Below are positions 52,986-64,000 of a stretch of DNA of 64,000 nt, one piece after another. The stretch lies in the NCBI GenBank assembly GCA_013397455.1, contig VYZB01000271.1:492387-556386 (forward strand). Direction: 5' to 3'. Each line of letters begins with the position of its first letter. Position 1 is the stretch's first letter. This DNA is from Crotophaga sulcirostris (Eukaryota; Chordata; Aves; Cuculiformes; Crotophagidae). A program made the position numbers and the translations under genes. The notes under the pieces were generated by a model. The model was not told where the DNA came from, made no database searches, and was given only the letters and a program-made list of their open reading frames with translations.

Positions 52986-54367
52986 TAGAACCTGGCATTA
53001 TGCTTTCTTTCAAACACCAGCATCTCTGACACAAAACAGAAGAAAACCCAAACAAAGCAACACTTTTAGGAAAAGTGGCAAGATACTCTGGGGGAGCACA
53101 CAGTGTTTTAATTATTAAAGAAGGAAGCACAAACAATACTTCCTCATGTGTAAAAAAAATCTACATCAAGGCTGGGGCTTTATGTATTACTAGAAAAAAC
53201 TGAAAATTCAGCTGATTTGAAAAATAAGCTCTTCTCTGATGCCCAGAAAGCTGTTCATGCACAGCTATGAAATACACAACATGAATTGCTTCATGCAGTT
53301 GTCAAGTAAGAGAGTGATGAAGATTTGCTTTGTGTTAGACAACATTTTAGTTTTGTCAATCTAGGGAAAAGTCCTAAATTAACATCTTAAAAAAAGGAAG
53401 CTTAAACAATTAGACTAAAACTGCGCAAATCTTTTTTTTTAATATGTATGTATGAAAAGCTTTATGCAGGCCTGAAAAATATGAAATAGCTTGCTTTGTT
53501 GTCCAGGCACCTCCAGCAGCCTTCTTGAGGTCAAGAACCTCTTTTCAGACCCACCACGCTGATCTCTTGGCACTTGGCACTCCCACACCTGCCTTAAAAG
53601 AACACACGCCCTCTGCAACTGAACATACTGTTACAAAGCATTCCTGTCCCTCATGCCCACTCTGACCTCCCCACCAGGTCCCCAACATCTCTGTTCACAT
53701 CTGGACCCAGTCAGCAGCAGCCAAATCTAAGCCTACTTTCAAACTGTGGGGAGGCAGCCAGACACCAGCCTTAACAACATATAAACAGAATACAAACACA
53801 GGAAGCTGGGAGAACACTCATTTCTTTTTTTTCCATTTAACCCATATGCTTTAGATACAAACTCTTTCAGCTGATAATGAGCCACATACTAAAGAAAATG
53901 TAACATCAGTGAATTGACAATGGTTTCTAACCTATTCCAGCAAGCAAGAAAACAAGACAGTTCCCCAAAAGCTCAGTGAGCACAGACGGGAACCCACACA
54001 AGCCTTTCAGTCACATTGCTTGTAGATAGTTCACCCATGCCCTTGCTCCAAAGCCACTCTCCCCTAGTTTCAACCCCCCTGCAGAGCTACATGTTCATTT
54101 CAGGGATGTAACAATGTGGACAAAACAAAAACCCGAGGGAAAGAACAGTAATGGGCAAGGAAGGGAAATGCTGCTTCTCAGACTTGAGCCTTTACAGAAT
54201 CGACAGGGTTTGAAAGGGACAGTTGGCAAGTCCTGTCTAGATCAGTTTGGAATATTTGTGCAACGTTGCCAGTTGAAATCCTGGCTAAAGTGCCCAATCA
54301 GACAAATTTGACTAAATTCAATGCACATGAAACAATGCAAAGTTTAATGGCTAATACACATTCTATT

Positions 54368-54483
54368 TTCATTTTGTAACTGTCTACTCAAATGCAAAAA
54401 TAAAACTGAAATGGGTGTTAAACTTTAAACCCTTACAAGCACTACAATCCAATGCAAGCACCACCTCCAAATAAAACTAACTC
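54368..54483 (+). repeat. Direct repeat, copy 2
   Basis: The second copy of the 52387-52504 block, about 96% identical outside two small gaps, in the same orientation and 1.98 kb away. The flanks on either side do not match those of copy 1, so the duplicated unit seems to be just this block. Confidence 0.92.
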
Positions 54484-56336
54484 AAAGTAGAGCTGCTCTG
54501 ACTTCCCTGTACTTCTGCACTACTTGTCGTACTGGCTCAAGGATGCAACCAGCTAAGCAGGCATGCAGACAGACTGATGTACTTAACAACAGCATTTGAT
54601 AAAGTGCTTGAAGAACCATGATTTATTTTGGGACAGATCAGTATGTACTGAATTATTTCCTTTATACCTTTTGTAGGCAGGAGTAAGGACTACAGTCAAA
54701 CCCTAACTTTAAGGTTCAATCTTAGCGTCACTTGGAGTTTCCATAGTGATTCAGTTTCCATTTTAAGCACAAAACTAAACCTCTTTAAGCCTAGAGAAGA
54801 TTCTGCATTACCCTAAGCCATTAAAAATCTGGCTCCTTCCCTCATTTCTTAGGAAAAACAAAGGCTTCACAGTTCAGAAAATTTACAACTTTAACTTTCA
54901 GTTTAAATATCCTAGCTGCACACTTTACTTGCATGCAGTAAGAGACTCGACTTCATACTACAGTGCACTAACATGGTTTGACAGCCTTACTGGGAAAATG
55001 AAAGACCTTAAACAGCGTTAAGATCTAAGTGCCGCTACATACACCAATACACAGGGAAGAATCTAACAGCAGGCAACCAAATGCCTTCCAAAACCAGAAG
55101 CAAGGTTTAAATAAATTTAATATCTTCTCATCCTAACTTTTGCAGCCTATACCCTATAATTGTAATATTGTTCTTGCAGGAAAGATGAAATAGCTGAGCT
55201 GTATTTTGGTTAGACTGAAAGCTACCATATGATCTAATTTGTATTCACATCTGTGCAATGGAAAAATTAAAAAAAGTAGTTCTAAAATCATGGGTGAGAA
55301 CAAACTCGTGACGGGGGCTAGACAGGATGACTTTTCCATAGCATTGTTACTATGGTTGCATTGTTAACTATGCTACTACAGGGCAGCAGACCTAAACCAT
55401 GGGTAAAGCATAATCTAAAGCCTAAGTTTTTGTAAGAGCCTTTTACACTTGCAACAAATGAAGGGTAAAATTTGCCACAGTCAACCTTTTCTTCAAAGAA
55501 TCAGATCATTTTACTCAAACAGCAAAGATGTCATTTAAAACATGCAACCAAACAATTTTATCTAGCACAGCATGTCCATGTAGCACATCTGCATTGTTAT
55601 TTTTCAAAGTGGGAGACTAGAGCCAGAGCAGAACATGTTCACAGCCAGACTGGTGCAACAATGCCAGTTACGAGCAGCTATTGCTCTCTAACGCCATGCA
55701 CTGCTGCCTCGTGGCTCCCCAGGATGAACTCAGTCTCCTTCAGAACCAATGCAAAACAATAACTGTGGACTCTCCAAAACATTCACTGCTTCCACAAAAC
55801 ACAACGTGTTTTGCTTGAGCAAAGCAATTCACAACATATGGAACGAGCCTGGGCTGTACAGTGCCTGCACAGGTCTGGTCATGCAGGCACTGTCAAACAC
55901 CGACTGACTCCTTACTCATCCCAAGGCCACATGGAGTCTTAAGATGGTCCTGAACACTGGAAAATAAAGGTGAAAAGAGTCCTTAGCAATGTTGCTGTTT
56001 CAATGACTACATTGTATCGGACAATCTTAAGCAAAAAGAAATTAAAGGAATCAAGAATTACTAAACTATTTAGTTATGCAATTAAAGGGTAAGGTTATAA
56101 ATACATACCTATTACAGTTAAACACATTTACATATTAACTCTGCATCAGAAATCCAACTTGCAGTCTGATTATAAAACACTGCAGGAGTTCAAATTACCT
56201 CATTGGCAGCTCTAGTTTTAGAAACATTACTGCTGAGTGGAGGATTTTTCTCCCATACTTCCTACTCCTGAAGACTCTCATCCTTCTTTGCCAGAACAAA
56301 TAGCTCCAAACCTCATCGTTCAGAGAATAACTGATT

Positions 56337-56357
56337 AAAAAAAAAAAAAAAAAAAAA
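56337..56357. repeat. A21 homopolymer
   Basis: An uninterrupted run of about 21 A in the 5' intron of HMG20A. The preceding bases match no gene that I recognise. It may be a decayed retroposed tail or simple slippage. Confidence 0.85.
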
Positions 56358-59300
56358 GAGTTCTGCTACGTCACAGAAGAATCACAGTATTCCTTATCTA
56401 AGCATCAGAACCCAAGCACTATGTAACGCAAATAATTTAAATTCGGATGATTTATTGAGAGAAAAACCCATAAGATCATTGCTTCCTTTGTTTGTCCACT
56501 TATAACCAGAACACCAGAGAGAAAACGCGGCAAGTACATCTCCAATTAAAACCACCAGGCTTTTGAGCTGCCAGAGGAAGTTCAGATTCTCTTGACAGCA
56601 GCATTTTCTTCCATCGAGCTGGAGCAGATGCATACCATCCAACATCCTTGACTGCAAAAATCAGATTTGACTTTTCCCTACAGGCAACTCATTTGACAAA
56701 GTCTTTGTGACTTCAGGAAAATTGCAAGCCAAACCTAATGGGATGAAGTCTTTTCTGTCAGACCAGAAAGTATAAACCAGAGAACAGCCGCCTGCTTTTA
56801 TTGTTACTTTGTGCCAGTAAAAACAAAGAAACACCAGAGACAAAAATAAAAGACTTGCAGGAAAAAATTCCAGAGCTCCACTGCTTTTCCAAGCAGCTTA
56901 AGAAAAGAAGGGAAAGATGTAAAGCTTAGTTTTATGCTTAGTTTATTTGGATTTTTGTGGAAAATTCTACAATACTCAAACCTAACAGCTGCCAAACATC
57001 TGCAAAAATGTATTTTTAAAAACCACAAGTGTTCAATTCTGTATTCTGCTCTTATTTATATAAATGCACTAGGATGGAGCATATATAAAATCCTTCTGTT
57101 TTCTGGAATATGAGCCCTTATTCACACAGCAAAGGTATATTACTCAACTCAGCAGACAACAGAAAGGACAGCTCTATGCTTAATTCCCCCCTCCCTTCAA
57201 ATATAAGAAAGAAATTTTGCATGAGCAAAAAGCAAGGTTTTTAGATCACTCCAGGGAAAACAATAACTCCATGATGAGATGACTGTACAATCACTTGTGC
57301 TATCTACCCCTAGATGGCTAAAATCAGTAACCATGGTACAGGTACCCAGAGGGAAGGCTTTGTCACCCAGCCCTTCATTGCAGGTATTAAAGCATCTACG
57401 GATTAGGATAGTTCCTCTTGCTCTGAATTAACTTCCTTAATGATAGTAACAGTTGCCAATTAAAACACCACCACTAACACATGAAACTTGCCAAAATTAA
57501 TGTAATCCTCATAATACAGATCTCACATCAGAAAATTTAAAGCATTCAGACAACAAAAAATAAGTATCAAAATAAATCTTGAGAATTGTTTTACTTATTC
57601 ATTCTACCACAGTTAAGCCCAGTATTTGACTAGAAGGGATGGCACTGGCTGTTGTAGCCTCTCCATAAATACTTTCGAATTCCCAGTCCACCTCTTCACC
57701 TGCTCCGGCACTTGACAATTTCTCTCAGATCTGAGTAGCACATACTTCATAGAGTAACATTTTCCATTAGCTACTTTTTCATTAACAAGGAAAATGGGAT
57801 ACCCCATAAAAAACTCACAACCACCAACTATGTAACAGAGACACAAACCACATCTTGAGAACAGACACTTCCCTGAAACCATAGTGATTATACCTCATCC
57901 AAAACCTTACCAGATCCTCCTGGCTTCCCTATCAGTGAGTAAGTGGCCATTTTCCTTCAAAAGTTCAGTTTCTCTAATCATGTATGCTAGTAAGATTCAA
58001 TCATTTCACTCTTCGTGGAATGCAAACATAAAAGTGCCACAAGCAAAGCAGTTTATTAAAAAATGTAAATTAACAGACTGAAGTTTTTCATGGTGTTTGC
58101 CCAGCTCTAACATTTAATAGCATCACACAAGTGACACAAGAAACAGTATTAATTAATGCTTGAGGACTACTTTGATTTAAAATACCAAAGTATACTAAAC
58201 TACAGATAACTCTGAATGTCAAGAAATCCTGATTATGAAAGGCCAGTGGATTGAAAAGTTACATATTTGAAAATGAAATAATTGCAGAGTGGATACACCT
58301 GCTGAGCCTGAAAAGTTGTTTTAAAGGTATTTTAGCACTTTTGCTCTGTTTCAAAGGCTTATTCATCACAGAGGTTGTCAGGGAAGTACAGTATATGCTC
58401 CTATCTCTGTTCAACTCTAGGAGAGGAAACTTCTGCTGCTGCCAGAGGAATACAGACTGGAGTTTCTCAGGCACATACCCACCAAAACAAGTCTTTAGTG
58501 ATCGTTTTACAGAATATGAGGGTGAATACTTTGGATGTGAGAATATACTGAAAAAGGGATTGAGTATACACTTAAAGAATGCCTCACCACAGGCTTCATG
58601 ACCCAACACAAAAGCATCCACTCTGACCTCAAGAGCCACAGACAGCATGGAACTGGATAATTTAACTGCATTGATATGGGTACAGGGACAAAGGTTAGAG
58701 GAAATGAAGTGTGGGAAAAGTCAGTGATTCTCACAAAACAGGCAACTAATTCTGCCTGTTTCAGAAAAGACCTGTCTTTAGAAAAAAATATGACATGCCA
58801 GATTCCATATACTTTTTGCTCTCATTTTCTTGTTGATGTCTTGTACTATTCCAACATAAAACAAATGAGTTTGAACAAACCAAATACCTGTCATTTAGAA
58901 GAAATTACAATTTTTAGATAGCCTTTAGTTGTGCAAAATATCAGGCATATAACCATTCACAGTAATCTGTTAATTCTTTCCCCTTAAAAAAAAAAATCAA
59001 CATACCGATACAACCAAATTCTTTCTAAGAGCAAAAATAGTGAAGGTCTTGATTGGACTGTTGGTTTCTAATCTGTTCCTAAATCTTTCTGGTTAAAGAT
59101 TAAATGAAAGTTTGATGTATAATGCACAAGTTGGACCAAAATACCTTCTCGACCAACCCTGTCTCCTGGGGAAGCAGACAGCTCCTTTCACCAGTGCTAA
59201 CAAGATTTTAAAGTTGTCTGAGGTCACTGATGAAATGTGTAAAGATAAATACTACAGGGAAAGACTACACCTAAAACATGAATACAAAGTTGCAGGGAAA

Positions 59301-62300
59301 CTGAAAAAAGACAGAAACTATGTGCTCTTACCACGCACACATCAGGATTCCTCTCTCTTCACCAAACCAGAAAGCACACACAAGTTTTAAAATAATGAGA
59401 ACCCACATCGTTCCATAAGGCCATAAAATAATTAACTTATATGAACTGCGGAATCTAGACAAGTTAGAATAAAGCTTTACCCATCTTTACCCTCCAAAGG
59501 CAACAAGAAATTACACTATTTAGCATCATGAATGGAAAACAAGGGAAAAACCAACAATGGTGTAAGCCTACTAGAGTAGCCTGAATGCTCTCCAGTTTTA
59601 AGCAATAAATTAGATGTCCAGTGACATGTGGGAGGTATGGCAAGGGGCAGCAAAGAGCACATTTCTGGTACATCTGTGCATACATAATGAATATACTTAA
59701 CTCAGTAGCTGATGTAGGATTGAAAAGAAAGAAGCCACCCCAGCTGAATGGCTAAATATTGCAGGCTAAGTGCTCAAAACAACAGGTAAATGTGTGCAAT
59801 TTTTCATCTGACCTCCAATCCATTTCCAGTAGCCAAAACAAATTGCTGTGAGAACAGCAGCTAACTTTTTCCCACTGTCTGTCTTACTGATGCCACAATC
59901 TGCTCTTTGTGCCTGGCCTGCCATATCATAGGAAAGAAGTCAACAGAAGCCAAGGGAAAACAGTGACTAAGAGTGGAGCAACACTGCCTAGAGCTTGGAA
60001 CCAAACAGGAAACAAGAACCTGGGAAAAGTGAGGCTAAGACCTATAAAGATCTGCTCTTCCAACTTCCCCCTTTCACAGCTGCTCCTCAGATGCTGGAAA
60101 CAAGGAACTTTAGATCAACTTGTGCACGTGTCCCTTCTATGTACACAATAAATTTAGTCCTGAAAGACAACGTACATCTTTTCAAACAGGCTGAAGACCA
60201 AACAGACACTAGGATGGAGGTCTCACATGTAACAAACTCTTACTAATTCACGCTTAGTTACAAGTGTTCTGAAAGATGTCTGGCATTCAGGTTTGAGTAT
60301 TTACTGTATTTAGCAAACAGCAAAGATTTATACTGCTTTTACATTCCCTTTTGATGATTTCATTTCTATATATATTTGTTAAGTAAATAAGGTTCCTTTG
60401 AGCTAAAGCATAAATATTTACCCATACATAGGGGTGTTGGGATAAGAGGCATAGCTGGTTTAAAAAAGGTCATGTAGGAGACCTCCGAGAGCTAAGAATA
60501 CAACTAAACTTTAGAAACAGTCTTTACAATACCACCAGTCTTAACCCTTTTATTCAGCACATCTCAGCTATGTTAGTCATTGCTTGCTTTCAGACACCTA
60601 AGCAATACTTGTGAGATTGACTTTACTACACATTCTGCAATTCTTACTGCAACAGGTCAGTAACACAGCATTAAACAGTGGCAAAGTGGTAAACTATTTG
60701 TATTTTCATAAGGGCTACAATATGGATTTCACGTTGATATAACCTCATAATCTGAAGTTCATTGCCTCGATCAGAAACAGATAAAGAAAAACGGTGGAAA
60801 ACACTAGTTTAGGCAACACAGTCTCTTTTTTAATTTGTGGAACCTAAACAGTTTATAAGTGCAGGTACAACACTGCAAATTCAGCAGACTTACTTTCCTT
60901 GGTTACCTCCTGCAGCCTGCTAGAAGCAAGTACTGGGATTACCTGAAGATCCATCATGAAATTCAAGCCTAAAAGTTAGCCCAGGGGCTTTTCAGTTGGC
61001 AACTGTCTTTTCAGTCATCAGCACTCCCTTTCCACTTAAAAAAGGCTCCTCTGATAAAGTACTCATCCATATTTTGCCCCTCCTCACATTTTCCAGAACA
61101 AAGGTAAAAAAGCATGACATGGCTTTTTAAACATTCCATTTTTAAAAGCAGAAAGTATTCAGCTTCTATGAAAACTTTAACAATCATATTTGAGCTTATG
61201 GACTTCCTGAGATTAAATGTTTATTACATTAATGGAGGCTTGGCTTTCCTGGTCTTTAACAGTCTCACAAAACAGCTAATTCCCACCCTGGAGCTGTTTC
61301 CTGACCTCTAAAAAGGGTCATCTATGTATAACTACAGACAAAATATGCCCATGGAATTCCAAAGCTCCAGGGTAAGCCCACTAAAAAGAATCCAGCAGGT
61401 TCAGTTCACATTTCAACCAAGCCTTGTTTTTCATGACGAAACATCCACCTCCAAAAAAACTTTCAAGTAGCCCTTAACTAAATAAACCTTTAAGTAACCT
61501 CTACCTGGCTGCCGTTAAGTAGCACACTGATTATTCAGCAATGAGTACACAGCTCTCAAAACAGGCCACTCACCTCTCCTACAGCCTCCTGATAAGCACA
61601 AGCAACAAGTAAACCTCCTAGAATAGGCTGCAATGTGTAAATGAGGAGTTCAGAGACTATAGGAGACTACTGCACTAGATACTGCTTAATAGCTCGCATT
61701 ACCTGGTCCCAATATCTATTCAAATCAAAATGAAGGTCATCTTTATGTAGACACTACCACAGTAGTCTGTCTGGCTTAAAGCTTCAGATCAACACAAGTA
61801 AACCAGCAAACATTCTCACTACTATTTTTGGTTAGAATGGCTACCAACAGCTGAAGAAATAAGCACTGTTTATTGCCACAAGGACACAGAAGTTTATCAG
61901 CCAAAACCTCTCCCAGTCCTAACAAAGTGTGTGGGACAGAAGAATAAACAGACAACTCTCTACCATGACAGCAGAGATGGAACGTTTTTGTTTTATGCAT
62001 CTATTAACTGGAAAAATCCATCAAGAGCAAGCTCAGCAAGGAATTGAGGATTTCTCCAACTACTGAAGCTAGAGCTGGACTTGCAAAATTATATTGCCCC
62101 TGAAAAAGATGCCCTTTGTATTAAGCTCAGATTTACTCTCAACTCTGCACGCAACCACCAGTGATTCCCCCAATTCAAGTCATTTCAACAAACTAAGGAA
62201 AAATGGCAAGCTGGCATTTCAGAGAGCAGTTACACATTAAGCTCGCTACACAGAACCCAACTTTCAGTGATTTCAGGCAGGTTTAATGCAGTAGCAGTTC

Positions 62301-63954
62301 TAACTAGATTTTATCTTTTCTTCAAATGGAAAGCTTAGCTTGGGGCTGCTGTGCCTGCCACACCACTAATTAGTCCACTTGTTCAATAGATTGTGTCTTT
62401 CAAGGGCAGGACACTGCATAATAAACTGCATACACTTTCACAAGACTAAGGACAGACAGGCAAGAGACCAAGAAGGGACTCTATCACGAAGCTCTGCATT
62501 GTGTATAAGCACAAGAAAAGTGCTCATTTCTGGCCTCACTGAGAATATGCCACTATTTGTATGACAATAGGGTTTTAAACCTGAAAAGTTTTCACTATGT
62601 GAAAAACTGACATTCTGTGCCAAAGCCACTAGTAGCATGCAACCATCTTCACAGCGATACACGAGCCCTACCTGAATCACCAAACATTTCACCTTTGCTA
62701 CAAGTACAGCAGGTTCAGACTCAGAGCGACTGCTGCCTTGAGTGAGCTGGGAGCTATTATGTCTCAAGGTAGGTCTATCTGCATGACAGAAAGGTCACAA
62801 AAATCAGAGGCCAGTGAACAAATTGCTGGAAAACTCACTGGAGGAACCCACCCAGGGAATATTCAGGTCTCGAAGAATTACGTGCTTAACTATACTGTAA
62901 CCTCAAAGTGCTCATTTAATTCCAAAACGAAGGCCAGAGGCACGTTACCTTCAGTTATTGATTGTAGAGACATCACTTAGAGACACATTCATTTTTACAA
63001 GGTGAACTGACACCCAATGCCTTAATTCCTCACCATGGCTTTAAAAATTAGTTCTTATCAACTTCCTTGCATCCTCACATGGATACAACTTCTTTCAGTT
63101 CTATCACCTTCTACACACATGGCACCACCTCCTTATGGGTTTCAACAAGCCTCCCATTCTCTTTGAATTTCTCAAAGGCAGTTGCAAATCGCTGTTTGTC
63201 ACTGCAGTATTTAAAACAATGCACCTGCAACCCCTCCCATGTTCAACATCCGAAAGTCAACTGTTTTGTCATTTATTTCACTAATTTGGCATTGTTTGTC
63301 TATTGCTTCAAATACCAAATGCCATTCTAATTCCTTCTCAGCATTTACTCATTTATTGTCTAGCTTCTTTGGGTTGACTATTTTGCATTTATTTATCCTT
63401 TAAAAAACAAGTTATTAGCAGTAGAAAGTCACAACAAATTCCAGGAAACTTGTTTCTCTGAACTGCAAAAGCCTCCAATTGCTCAAACATCTTTATATTT
63501 AATTACAATGGCTTACAAATGCATTCACAGTGGTGAGATGCTACCAAGCAAGTTCAGAACCAGAGACACTTAGAAGTCCCAGAAATGGAGGTATGACAGA
63601 TACATTTCCTACTGTAAACTGGCAACTCATTTAAGTAAAATTAATGCACACACAACAGACTAGCATACCTTTTTTATGATAACTTCCAGTTAATGCATTA
63701 CTACAAGGCTGCATTATCACTACCCTGCATCACCACTGCCCAGAGTCTCCAGTCGGTTACTAATCCACATTCACACAAGCCAGAAGGCAAAATCCCAGCC
63801 ATGCAACAAAGCTATAGACCAGTACGTTCCTACACCTACAGAGCATTATTTAAATGTCTTCATAAAAAGCCAATTATGGACTCTTATCTAACATACATTA
63901 CTGACTTTGGACCTAAGAAAAAAGAATTATGCATCAGTAAAGAAAAAATGGTTT

Positions 63955-64000
63955 TCACAGTTTCACAGTATAACCAGGTTGGAAGAGACCTCTGAGATCA
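63955..64000 (-). mobile_element. CR1 LINE 3' end, cut by the window edge
   Basis: The last 46 bases, cacagtttcacagtataacc followed by AGGTTGGAAGAGACCTCTGA and gatca, match the reverse complement of a CR1 3' end (AGGTTGGAAGAGACCTCCAAGATCA type). The rest lies beyond the window. Confidence 0.8.

Larger units (their letters stand above)
50550..64000 (-). other. HMG20A: Probable upstream (5' UTR) intron of HMG20A
   Basis: The ATG exon begins at a splice acceptor, so DNA at higher coordinates should be intron up to a non-coding exon. I see no CpG-rich promoter-like stretch in these 13.4 kb and cannot place the upstream exon. Named contents are the direct-repeat pair, the old CR1, the A21 run and the CR1 at the edge. 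No other gene is recognised on either strand. Confidence 0.65.

Noticed and set aside
56337..56357. A21 run as the tail of a processed pseudogene
   Set aside because: No gene-like sequence precedes it on the plus strand and no flanking duplication is visible.
58259..58648. 129-aa open frame on the minus strand inside the HMG20A 5' intron
   Set aside because: No recognisable domain and an overlapping frame of similar length on the opposite strand. Treated as chance.

Overview
The window looks like genomic DNA from a sauropsid, most probably a bird. It carries CR1-type LINE tails of different ages, no mammalian-type SINEs, short introns, and one vertebrate multi-exon gene whose protein is nearly collinear with human HMG20A as I remember it.

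Layout. Positions 1 to about 35.5 kb hold no protein-coding gene that I can recognise. This is an AT-rich intergenic stretch with one clear CR1 tail (about 7116-7455), a pyrimidine-rich tract (13.4-13.7 kb), a long imperfect inverted repeat (arms 30419-30591 and 30828-30998), and several AT-rich, homeodomain-site-rich blocks that could be conserved non-coding elements. From about 35.6 to 50.5 kb the minus strand carries the whole coding part of HMG20A in eight exons. They join in frame to give exactly 347 codons plus a stop. From 50.55 to 64.0 kb lies what I read as the upstream, 5' UTR intron. No CpG-island-like promoter is visible, so the promoter and any non-coding first exon probably lie beyond position 64000 or are not recognisable by eye.

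Mobile DNA inside the gene. One intron holds a 190-bp non-autonomous hAT element with 13-bp perfect terminal inverted repeats and an intact 8-bp target-site duplication (47003-47208). CR1 fragments lie at about 42930-43091, about 52560-52985, and at the right edge (63955-64000). A 116-118 bp block is present twice in direct orientation, at 52387-52504 and 54368-54483, at about 96% identity by hand count.

Working model. The only gene I can support is HMG20A, a chromatin factor with one HMG box and a C-terminal coiled coil. Its reading frame is intact. Points of interest in its structure are a tandem NAGNAG acceptor, a 32-nt microexon behind a strong polypyrimidine tract, and a non-consensus donor in the middle of the HMG box. 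In mammals, from memory, LINGO1 lies next to HMG20A with the two 3' ends facing each other. No LINGO1 coding exon is in this window, so the left part would be the intergenic spacer. I did not find a new gene system. The most unexplained structures are the long inverted repeat and the 96%-identical direct repeat.
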